Source of the DNA: Delphinapterus leucas
Lineage: Eukaryota; Chordata; Mammalia; Artiodactyla; Monodontidae
Assembly (NCBI RefSeq): GCF_002288925.2
Contig: NW_022098091.1
Coordinates: 559,917 to 623,916, forward strand
Direction: 5' to 3'
Length of the DNA: 64,000 bases
The translations under genes and the position numbers were made by a program. A model generated the notes under the pieces. That model was not told where the DNA came from. It saw only the letters and a list, made by a program, of their open reading frames with translations, and did no database searches. Of the stretch, positions 54,651 through 64,000 are shown piece after piece (position 1 is the stretch's first letter; the number at the start of each line of letters is the position of its first letter).

Positions 54651-57093
54651 CCAGCATCCTGCTCAGCAGAATGTAAGCACCGCGACACCCTGACTACCCC
54701 ATGCCTCTTGCCACGTCTGCCTAGCAAATCCCTTCTTACACATCACATGCCAGTTTCCATGAGGCCTCCCTCACTCCCTCACTTCGCAAGAAGACCAGGT
54801 GTTCCTTCTTCCACCGCCTCCCGTATCATGTCCCTACTTCCATCATAGGTATACAACAGTCTTGATAGCAGTCGACGTAATGGGACTGCTCATTCAACTA
54901 TACAAGCATTCGTTCTCTCCACAAATGCATACCAAGCACTTGCTACATTCAGACACTGTGCTAGGGGTCCGGAACTCAACAGTGACCAAGTTCGATTTTT
55001 AGGTTTGGTCCCTGCCCTGGTGGAGCTTTCAGTCTAAAAAGTGAGATATTCAGACAGTTAAGGTTTGGGGAGAAAAGCAGCCCATCTCCCAGACCATGAA
55101 CCGCTGCACAGGAGGGACGATCGCTCTGCCTTACCCCCAGGACCGAGCACACCGTCTCACACAGAGAAGGTGCACTATGACCTAAAAATGCATTTCTTAT
55201 CTCTACCAGGAAACTCCCCAAGCACGAGCCGCTGTACTCTCATGTATTAAATCACGCACTCAAGCATCTTGAAAAACACTCTGCTCTCTCCCCACACTGT
55301 TGCAGGTCTCTTCCCCTACAAAAGGTTCCAAGAGTGTCTAACATAACACTTCACATCAGAGATCCTTAGTAGATGTGTGTTTGGGATACCTCATTGTCAG
55401 AGCCATGGCTGCTGAAGTGTGATTCTGAAAGCACTGAAAATAACTCCTCAGGTTCCTACCCCATAGCTTATTATGTGTAGCTTTAATAGTTCTCTAAACG
55501 CCCCATTTTGTTGCCCTTTCTACTACTGCAGATGACGGTAGCTGGGAACAAGACAGCAGAGACAAGGGAAATAAAAATAATACAGCCCCCACTTCGGTCT
55601 GTATTATTTGTTGCTTCTGTTGCCATAGTGAAGTTGACAAGTGACACACAGGTGAGAGGTCCTTCCTACAGTGGAACCAGTGAGTTTTGGAGGCCAGAGA
55701 GGTAGGACACACACACATGCAAGACTTCCACGCCTCCTAGGCCTGGAAAGGACTTACCAAGCCAACCGGCCCACTCTCCTGCCTCTAAGCTAAAAATCAA
55801 ATGGATGGGCAGCTTGTTCCTAAAAATCCTCAAGAACAAAGTCCACCACCTCTGAGTCACCCATGGGGCTCTTATTTCACAATATTCATGGCCCTGAATG
55901 GGTTTTCTGTGTCTAATCTCATTCGCTCTTGCCGTCCACCCAACCCAATTCCTCTATTGCTTCTATGGAAATAAAAGTTAATCATCACCTGTACACTTTG
56001 TACAGTAACCCCAGAGGTAAGATAAAAAACAAAAGCCACCTTGGAAGCGTGGACTCTGCTTGAGTACAACCATGACCAGCTGTGTTCCTCTCAGGATTCC
56101 CCACCCCTGCCCTTTTGTCTGGTCTTGGCTCTGGGAGTGAGTGGCCTGAAGGGGCAGGGAGTACACGGGGTTGAGGCACATGTGGAAACACCCACTGACC
56201 TAGCTCAGAGGCCTCTGCCACGAACAGAGAAACAGGCCTGCTACCTACCCGGTCAGAGTGGGGGCAGAGCAGCCTCCCGTGAAGGATGTCTTCTTCCTTC
56301 TAAGTGAAATAAAGCAGAGAGAACAGGGAGGTCTGTTTTTAATGAGCATCTTTAAAAGCCTTTGCAACAGCAAACACAGCCCGGAAACCCACACTGATGG
56401 CAACAGGGCTCTCTCGCTTCCAGATGACCCTGCAAAACAGAAATGGTGCTGCTAAATCAGGAGTGTGGCTTTTTCCCACCTCACATTTAAAAATGCCAAC
56501 TTTCAAAATCATTTCAGAAATCCTGCCTGAAAAATGTGTGATGGCCCTCACGGCGTAGCCTGGTTTGACGATGAAGGGGGCAGGAAAGCGCCCAATCCAA
56601 ATGCAACGAGGGAAACTGCCCCCACCCTTTCCAGAAGCAGTGGGAAAGCCCTTCTACTCCCGCCGCCAAAGACACAAGGAAAAGGCCACCTGCAGGAGCA
56701 CACAGGAATTCTGCAGCCTGAGAGCAGGCTCTTGATACTAATGGATCCCACCCCATTTCCCTGGCTCTCTCTTTCCTCCAGAACTACTCAACTTCCATTC
56801 TCTTGATCCATGTCACTAGATTAAGAAGACGGATGTCTCTCCCTGCCACGGACATGCCAGACAAGCCCTGGGCCTCTCTTCACATTCCCTAAAGTAGTGT
56901 CAGGAAAATGAAACACTTGCACGGAACTTCTCTGCAGCATCTCTGTTTGGTTTCTTTCACACCCTGGGCCGAGGAACCAGTGCTTATTTTCACAGGAGTA
57001 AAGAAGCCTCTGACTGTAAGTGAGGTTAACACCCACCCCGAGGCTGGATGCTTTCTGTTCTCTCTCAACAGCTGAGCATCATGATTTTGCTAA
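54651..57093. other. Intergenic downstream of RIIAD1
   Basis: No coding exon was recognised. An L2-like piece lies around 54890-55030 (accaagcacttgctacattcagacactgtgctagg). The last few hundred bases before 57094 would include the RIIAD1 3'UTR, but I saw no clear AATAAA for it. Confidence 0.45.
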
Positions 57094-60000
57094 TTAAGCC
57101 GCTTTCTTCTCCTTAATTAGCTGCATGTGAATCTTGTTGGGAAGTCTTGGATCCGTGAAATAGTCTGGGATAAGAATTAAAAAGAAGAAATCATCTAAAC
57201 CCAAGGGAAAAAGACTAGGCGAGAGACAGCTCACTCTGCTAAAAAGCCAGGAAGGCTCTGTCTTAGCAGGACTGTTACTGGTGGTCCTGCTTTACAATGT
57301 AATATGAGATGCCACAGCAAATCCCAAGGTCACTGTCTTCCCCCCCCCCCCGCCCCCCCCCCCCCACCCAGAAGTTCTGAGCCTCCAGCTCCAGCATTCC
57401 CAGCAAGGGCTGACAGGGCAGCCCCTGTCCCCTCCACACCGCCCTGCCGCTGGCCTGTCAGCTTGCTGACGCGCAGGGAGCCATGAGAGGGCTGAGGGAG
57501 TTTCTGGCTTTCTGCTCCAGGCCCATCTTGGGGCCCAAATAAATACCAAGTGTTATTCTTGTCTCAGCTCGGCCTGCTGGCTCCTGTCTCTGAGACATCA
57601 CGCCCTCTCTGAGAATATCCTCTCAGAGGAGAGCCAGGCTCTTGCAGGATGACGACAGAAGAGGATTTTTATATACCCAGCATAACGTGAATCAGGGGCA
57701 GCATCTGCTGCGACAGCAAAGGCATACTTAGATTCAGTCAGAAACGGTTTGAGGCTGTAACCCCAGGGCTAAAAGGACCCAAGAAATCATCGAGCCCAGC
57801 CCCTTCCCTTTAAATACCATTGACCTCAAGCCATCTCAGGGCAGCGGAGCCCATTAGAATCACCTGGGGAGCCTTTAAACCTGTGGATGCCCGGCCCCAC
57901 CCCAGACTAATTAAATAAAAACCTCTGGGGGTGGGCCTGGGCATCAGTATTTTTTTTAATTCCCCAGATTATTTTAATGTGCAGCCAGGGTTGAGAACCC
58001 CGCTTTAAGATTCCCAGGGTAAGAGCTGCCAGTCTGTTCCTTAGGGAATCTCAAAATTCTTAACAATCTTTACCACGAGGAAGTTCTGCCTCGTTTCTTA
58101 CCTGTCCTCATTTTGAGGAAATGACATTGAGGAAAGAGCCTTTTGAAAAAAGCTCCCTTGGGAGACACTGGATAAAGAAGCACCCCAGACTCTGCAGGGA
58201 GAATCCTGGGCTTGTCCGAGTCTAAATTCACAGTAACACTCGTGGTGCTCGTTTATCAAACGCCCAAAATGGATGCTGCCTTACTCACCTGCAGCAAATT
58301 CTTGAATGTTGTCTGGTCTTTTCAAAAACATTTCTCTGGAAAACATCAAGGGATAAGGGGAGGAGGTAAAGCAGGTCCTGCACTGTCAGGGCAGATGACC
58401 CGAGACACACCCGTCCTGGCAGGCGGAAAGCCAGAGGACTCCTGCCAAGGACCCTTTCCTTCGTGATTTTCCTTCTAGTCAGGATCTGAGGCCAGGAGCA
58501 AGACATTCTAAATGGCAAGAAGCCTAGGGAATGCTCACCTCACAAGACAGCAAGTGCTGCAGCCAAGTGAAGCTTGCCATTCACTCCACAAACATTTCAC
58601 AGAACCAGAGACCAGGCCCAGGCCAGGCGGCAAGTTGAAGAGCTCGCTGCCTCCTCCTCGAGGGACTCACGTGTGGTGGGACAGATGTGCAACCCACCAC
58701 CCTCCAAGGAAGTGTAACCAGGAATCGCCACGGGTGGGGGGAGGGCACAGTAAACCACGCTGAGAGGACGGACTTGAGATGGCTGTTGGCCCTGCATACA
58801 GTGGACACTGGGACAAAACCCACGGCGCCGGTGCCACTGGGAATCTGAAACTGCCTTATAGCCCACCGACTTTTATAGCTCATAAAGCTCGTTCATAAAC
58901 ATTATCTCACTCTACACTCTGTGAAACAGCAATGACTGTGCCCCATTTTACACATGAAGAAAGCAAGCTTTCAAAAGGTTGACCATTTGCCCAAGTTCAT
59001 AAAGCAAGTAAATAAAGCAGAGGAAGCCCAGGTCTTGTGGTTCCAAGGCCAGTGCTCTACAACATGGCCTTGTGGCCGTGGCTGCCCTGCCCCACCGGCA
59101 TGGAAGGCCCTCCCTGCCCAGGAGGCCTCTGCCTCCCAAGCTTCAAGAATTTTGCTTCCCTTCTTCTCCTTCAATTCAATTTGAGAATTGTTGAGCACAA
59201 ATTCTGTGTAAGTCACTAAGATATGAGGGATTGATTTTAAAAAGATAAAATATAGCCCCACCTCAAAGGAATTACAGTCAAGTGAAAGGAAATGGGTAAG
59301 TTCCCAAATGTCCAAAAGGCCAAGTAACCTCCAGGTAGTGCTACAGGAGGGTACGAAATAGCGTGCTGGGAGATCACAGGAGAGAGAGTGATTCCTTACG
59401 GCAAGACCCCCAAATCCTCACAGAGCAGCTGGCGTTTGAGAGCGCCCTTGAGGTACACATGGGACGAGGGCTGAGGGACAAGAGCCTTCCAGACCAAGGA
59501 GCAGCAGGAATAAAGGCCCCAAAATTAAAGGGAACTGCCCATGTCCTATTGACAGTGAACTCCAGAGGGTAGGAACTGGGTCGTATCCACCTTTGTTTCC
59601 CCAGGGTCTAGAAGAGCACTCAGGGAGTGTCAGTGCCCCTGCAGAGGGTGGTGGAATGATCAGAGAGGTCCAGTCTGGCTGGAGTGGGGGCACGTGCAAG
59701 GAGTAGTGGGAAGCGAAGGAGGCCCTAGTATGGAGGGCCTTGAAGACCAGGGAGAGACATTCATACTCAGTTCAAGAGACAATGGTGGGGGGACTTCCCT
59801 GGTGGCACAGTGGATAAGAATCCACCAGCCAACGCAGGGGACACGGGTTTGAGCCCTGGTCCGGGAAGATCCCACATGCCGTGGAGCAACTAAGCCCGTG
59901 CACCACAACTACTGAGCCTGCGCTCTAGAGCCCGCGAGCCACAGCTACTCAGCCGGTGTGCCACAACTACTGAAGCCTGCGTGCCTAGAGCCCGTGTTCT

Positions 60001-63000
60001 GCAACAAGAGAAGCCACCACAATGAGAAGCCCATGCACCACAACTAGAGAAAGCCCACGCGCAGCAAGGAAAACCCATCGCAGCCAAAAATAAATAAATA
60101 AATAAATATTTTAAAAAAGAGAGAGACAATGGGGGGACTTCCCTGGTGGCGCGGTGGTTAAGAATCCGCCTGCCAATGCAGGGGACACAGGTTCGAGCCC
60201 TGGTCCGGGAAGATCTCACATGCCGCGGAGCGACTAGGCCCATGTGCCACAACTACTGAGCCTGCGCTCTAGAGCCTGCGAGCCACAATTACTGAGCCCG
60301 AGTGCCACACTACTGAAGCCCATGGGCCTAGAGCCCGTGCTCCGCAACAAGACAAGCCACCACAATGAGAAGCCCGCACACCGCAACGAGGACCCAACGT
60401 GGCCAAAAATAAATAAACATATTTATATTTTAAAAAAAGAGAGAGACGGGCTTCCCTGGTAGCGCAGCGGTTGAGAGTCCGCCTGCCAGTGCAGGGGACA
60501 CGGGTTCGAGCCCTGGTCCGGGAAGGTCCCACATGCCGCGGAGCAACTAAGCCCATGCACCACCGCAATGAAGAGTAGCCCCCGCTCGCCGCAACTGGAG
60601 AAAGCCCGCCTGCAGCAACAAAGACCCAACGCAGCCAAAAATAAATAAAAATAAAATTTTAAAAAAAAAGAGACAATGGGAATGGATAAACAAAGCGTGG
60701 TAGAGTCACACAGTGGAATACTACACAGCAATGAGAATGGAGAATGTAAGATACTGCTGGGGCTTCCCTGGTGGCGCAGTGGTTGAGAGTCTGCCTGCCA
60801 ATGCAGGGGACGCAGGTTCGTGCCCCGGTCCGGGAAGATCCCACATGCCGTGGAGCGGCTGGGCCCGTGAGCCATGGCCACTGAGCCTGCGCGTTCGGAG
60901 CCTGTGCTCCGCAATGGGAGAGGTCACAACAGTGAGAGGCCCGCGTACCGCAAAAAAAAAAAAAGATACTGCTGAGCAAAAGAAGCCAGGCACAAAAGAG
61001 CACATATTGTGGAATTCCATTTGTATAAAGTACACAAAAACGCAAAATGAATCTGTGCGATTAGAAGTCAGGATACTAGCTAACTTTTTGGAGGAAGTGA
61101 CTGAAAGGGGCCACAAAGGGTCTGAGGTGCTAGTCAGGTTCTAGTTCTTGATCTGGACGCTAGTATCATGTGTGTTCTCAGCTTGTGAAAGTTCATCCAG
61201 TTTAGGATATGCCACTTGTCTGTACTTTATATTTCAATAGAATGTTTAAAAAAAAAAAAAAAGGCAATATTGTGGATCCACTGAAGATTTTTCCAGCCAA
61301 GGAATGATATGATCTGTGCTATGGTTTGGGAAGATTCATCTGCCTGGCTGTTTACAAAAACACCTAATAAAACCTGTCTACAATTTCACACTTTGTTATC
61401 ATATCTCCAGCCTAAAACCTGAGATCTCTGGATGCCTAAAATAAGTTAGATCCCTATTTCTAACATTTTTCGGTTCTAAAATTCAAGGCATTAAGAGTTC
61501 CATATACTGTATATATGAGTATAGACTGGAGAGTTGTAGCTGAATGGCCATAAATCATTAGGATCTGCAAAACCCAAGTGGTGAGCTTGCCTCCCAACAA
61601 AAACAGAGTGGGGCTTCTCACGGCTTGCAGTGAGCGTACAGCAGAGACCTGCAGACAGGTGAGGACAGGCATGCTGCCCAGGATTCTGTCCCCCCTTCTC
61701 CCTCTGTCCCCTTTTCTCACAGGAAGGACCATCCGAAGCATCCAGTGCAGACGAGGGGCTGATTCTGGTTCACTCTGGTATTATCCAAAGGAAATAACAA
61801 TCACACCAAAAAGAAAACCAAAAGCAAACCCTCAAAGTTCAAACACTTCCTCTCCCCTCTCCCCTCCCCCTCAGAAAGAGAAAGGCCTAAAAGGCGCCAG
61901 GAGGATTTCACAGAGGAGTTCCAGGACAGCAAAAGGAGAAGCCTGGTGGCCTATCTGGCCCAGGGAGGGGGATGATAAGGAAGGAAAGGGAAGATGCCTA
62001 GAGCTGTCCTTGCAGACACCCATCTCCTCCTGGAAACTGTTCCTGGGCAGAGAAGCAGGGCCACCCCTGCCATGTGACTAAAACAACACCCTCTTTATTC
62101 ACCACCCCCAAAGGTTCTAATCCTTTTGTTTGTGAACATTGCAAATGGTGAGTTAATTCAGGTTTTAACATCTATCCCCAATCTCGCTGCTGGAATCATT
62201 CCTAACTTGGGTTGCAAGCTCCCCAGGATAGGAAAGATGTCATCCTTTATCTCCCTTTAGAAGAAAAGGTACAGAAAGTGATGGCCTGATCTCCAGGGCT
62301 GACACTGACAGAGGACCCCTAAACTATCTTTTGCCCAAGCCTTAAGCCTGGCCCAAAAAAACCAAACCTCACAGACAGGTTTCCATTTTCCCTTTCCCCT
62401 TCCCCTATCTGCCCTCTGAGAATCGGGTGCCACTTTGAAGAACAATGAAGCATGGAAAAAAGACACCCCTCCAGGCCTACTTTTAAAAAGACAAAGGAGA
62501 GCCCTACCTCTGGCTCCCCAGCTCCTGTGTGCTTACAGTGCAACACAGTGGAAAAACCAGGGGTTTGGATTCTGGTTCAGCAATCTGGGGAAGGTATTTC
62601 ACCTGTAAAATGGAAGTGATAATAAACTATCTTTGTAGAGTTGCTAGGAGGATCAGCAAAAATGTACCAAAATGTCATACACTGTGGGCCCTGGGGACAC
62701 AAACATGGCTCCACCAGCTTAGAGCTTTGGTCCAGGGAGAGAAAGAAAATGCAATTATACAATGTGATAACTGCTAATGTAGGAAACCAACAGCAGTGCC
62801 TGGAAATGGAAGCCATTATTATTTAAATCGTGCCTATCTGTTTGTAGCCAAACAGTATTCGGCATAGCTCTATTGTATTCATCCATTGATGCTCCATGAT
62901 TTTTTTTCCCCTCAGTTCTTTGCTTTTCATCCTATTAGGAACATTTTCACTCAAGCAAATGCCATGCTGAAAGGCAGTGTGGGGGAAGGAAAAAGGTGCT

Positions 63001-63577
63001 CCAGGACATGGTGGAAAATGGTTTTCTTTTCCCCATGACTTACAAGGGAGTGGCTTCCAACCCTTGGGAGTCTTTCCACACCAGTGTTCTCAGGTAGAGA
63101 AAGGCCAGACGTCTGAATTTTTTTTAAGTTCTAGTGACCTTGTTAAAGGCCTCTGATAGAGAATAGGGTTCTACACCCAATGGCTGTCTGCTGAGTTTCT
63201 CAATGCCAAATTCCCTCTTCCAAGTGTTGGAAGGTATGTATTTATCCTTAGAGCTAAAGTGAATGCATATTAATATTTTTTGAGAATTTTGAGATAACTG
63301 AAGGAAACCTCTAGAGATAACAAGAAAACCCTGGGTGCCACAGACCCCGGCGCTAGAAAATATTCAATCTCAGGATATTTTCTAAACTTCAGACCCTAAA
63401 GGAAGCAACAAGTAGTGTTTAAAGAAAGAGGTCACTCACACTCATCTATCCCCAACGAGATTTCCACTATTTGCTCAAGGCCAGTCTGAAAACCACCTAC
63501 CTGAAGAAACCACTTATGAGCAACTCCACTTCTTTGTGGGTCCTTAGGTACTTTTCATTAGTAATCCGAGTCTGAAT
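57094..63577 (-). CDS. RIIAD1: RIIa domain-containing protein 1, exons 2-4 only (5' end outside window)
   Basis: RIIAD1 is a small protein with a dimerization/docking fold like that of PKA regulatory subunit II. Its physiological role is little known. Three small minus-strand exons were recognised by conserved residues: 63577-63501 (IQTRITNEKYLRTHKEVELL...), 58335-58289 (EMFLKRPDNIQEFAA) and 57164-57094 (YFTDPRLPNKIHMQLIK..., stop TAA at 57096-57094). Phases join exactly (AG|A then G|AC) with GT-AG sites. They encode 64 residues plus stop. The human protein has 92 and exon 1 would supply 28, so the match is complete. No exon 1 was found in 63578-64000; it must lie to the right. The exons are too short to stand out as open frames. 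Confidence 0.93.
57342..57366. repeat. Poly(C) tract in RIIAD1 intron 3
   Basis: Nearly unbroken C with a single G, about 180 bases upstream (minus strand) of RIIAD1 exon 4. Confidence 0.9.
57840..58005 (-). mobile_element. MER5A-like DNA transposon fragment
   Basis: It has the typical blocks ttagaatcacctggggagc, ggccccaccccaga and cctgggcatcagtattt, and a terminal ggttgagaacc. It belongs to the non-autonomous hAT-Charlie group by pattern. Confidence 0.65.
58885..59060 (-). repeat. MIR-like fragment in RIIAD1 intron
   Basis: MIR core pattern: cccattttacacatgaagaaag and ttgcccaagttcataaagcaagta. Confidence 0.6.
59790..60119 (+). mobile_element. Long CHR SINE, first of a stack
   Basis: A full-length copy inserted after agagacaatgg at about 59775-59785. 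The same target word follows its tail at 60122-60132. Confidence 0.9.
60134..60441 (+). mobile_element. Long CHR SINE, second of a stack
   Basis: Starts directly after the duplicated target agagacaatgggg and ends in AAAAAAAGAGAGAGAC. Confidence 0.9.
60448..60668 (+). mobile_element. CHR SINE with internal deletion, third of a stack
   Basis: The head is followed by a jump from 'gcccatgcaccac' to 'cgcaatgaagagtagcc'; the repeated middle block is missing. After its tail the target word agagacaatggg (60669-60680) reappears. Confidence 0.88.
60681..61254 (+). mobile_element. L1 3' end fragment with nested SINE
   Basis: ORF2 3' sequence and 3'UTR of an older L1, ending in a poly(A) at 61242-61262. 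It is split by the SINE at 60760-60962. Confidence 0.7.
60760..60962 (+). mobile_element. Young CHR SINE, fourth of the cluster
   Basis: The short subtype, flanked by a perfect 12-base duplication aagatactgctg at 60748-60759 and 60963-60974. Confidence 0.95.
61341..63500. other. RIIAD1 intron 2, right part
   Basis: Mostly unique, with a MIR-like piece near 62530-62670 (cacctgtaaaatggaagtgataata). No further exon was found between RIIAD1 exons 2 and 3. Confidence 0.5.
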
Positions 63578-64000
63578 CTGGAGGGGAAGAGCAAAAGGTC
63601 ATGCTTCATGAGGAGAAAGATTTCAGGGCTCAAGCCCTGGAGGTGTGGGGGGCTTGGGGAAACAACGTGCGCACTTAAGCCGGGTCTCTTCCCAGGACGT
63701 TTGAACATTTAAGCCATCTGTCTTCTTACAGATCAACATCTTCAATGCTGCCTCCGGCTCAGGCTTAGGGGCCTTAACTAAGGTCGGGTCTCTACCGTTG
63801 GGAAGTTCTTGTTTGTATCTAAGTTAAAGTATCCGGCAGTCAATTTCGGTCCATTTCTCTGGCCCATCCCTGTTTAAGTTTTTTTCTGGACTTTCAGGCG
63901 CCTGTCGGGCTCTGTTCAGGGCTCCAGAAGCCTAGGGTCCGCCGGGTGTGTCCCCACCCACCCAGCCTTCCGCCCCTTTATCTGGGAACAGGCTCCACGT
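63578..64000. other. RIIAD1 intron 1 (part)
   Basis: No sequence that could encode the RIIAD1 N-terminal residues before IQTR, with a 3' donor, was seen here. The first exon and promoter are therefore probably just right of the window. GC content rises toward the end. Confidence 0.5.

Larger units (their letters stand above)
59420..61340 (-). mobile_element. L2 fragment split by a stack of SINEs and an L1 piece
   Basis: 59420-59790 (ggagggccttgaagaccaggg) and 61255-61340 (ggaatgatatgatctgtgct...) resemble consecutive parts of the L2 copies at 7.5 and 23.5 kb, in the same orientation. Everything between is later insertions. Confidence 0.6.

Noticed and set aside
60423..61144. Several overlapping frames of 120-163 codons on both strands
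   Set aside because: They are translations of SINE copies; similar frames recur at every SINE in the window.

Overview
The window is mammalian nuclear DNA and most likely cetacean. It has spliced vertebrate genes, L1, L2, MIR and MER5-type repeats and an old ERVL-type provirus. It also carries about twenty copies of the tRNA-derived SINE family CHR, whose antisense form ends in 'gccaccagggaagtccc'. Several copies have perfect target-site duplications, so they are young. I see no primate Alu, pig PRE-1 or ruminant BovB. The species call is inference.

Four protein genes can be rebuilt exon by exon, in the order found (inverted) at human 1q21.3. (1) TDRKH (+), all coding exons, 10281-16731, 561 codons plus stop. 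(2) OAZ3 (-), 22407-19505, testis antizyme 3, with a CUG start and a +1 frameshift site at TCC-TGA. (3) MRPL9 (+), 25407-31566, mitochondrial ribosomal protein bL9m, starting in a CpG-rich promoter. (4) RIIAD1 (-), its last three coding exons at 63577-63501, 58335-58289 and 57164-57094; exon 1 lies beyond the right edge. TDRKH and OAZ3 are convergent, OAZ3 and MRPL9 divergent.

Layout. 1-10267 is TDRKH 5' flank or 5' intron: an antisense L1 with its 5'UTR (1-4440), L1 3' ends, SINEs and an antisense L2 (7500-9660). 10268-17670 is TDRKH. 17670-19390 is a spacer with an L1 3' end and a SINE. 19390-22420 is OAZ3. 22420-25200 holds a SINE and a second L2. 25200-31960 is MRPL9, with L1s and SINEs in introns 4 and 5. 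31960-57090 is intergenic and dominated by one nested structure: an antisense ERVL-type provirus (about 32878-50476) split by an old L1 (about 36480-48955), which is itself split by a younger L1 and seven or eight SINEs. 57094-64000 is RIIAD1, whose large intron holds a stack of SINEs landed at one site.

TDRKH (piRNA 3'-end trimming) and OAZ3 (polyamine control in spermatids) both act in male germ cells; MRPL9 is housekeeping. I found no convincing unknown system. The most notable signals are the recoding in OAZ3, a GC-AG intron in TDRKH and the nested provirus.
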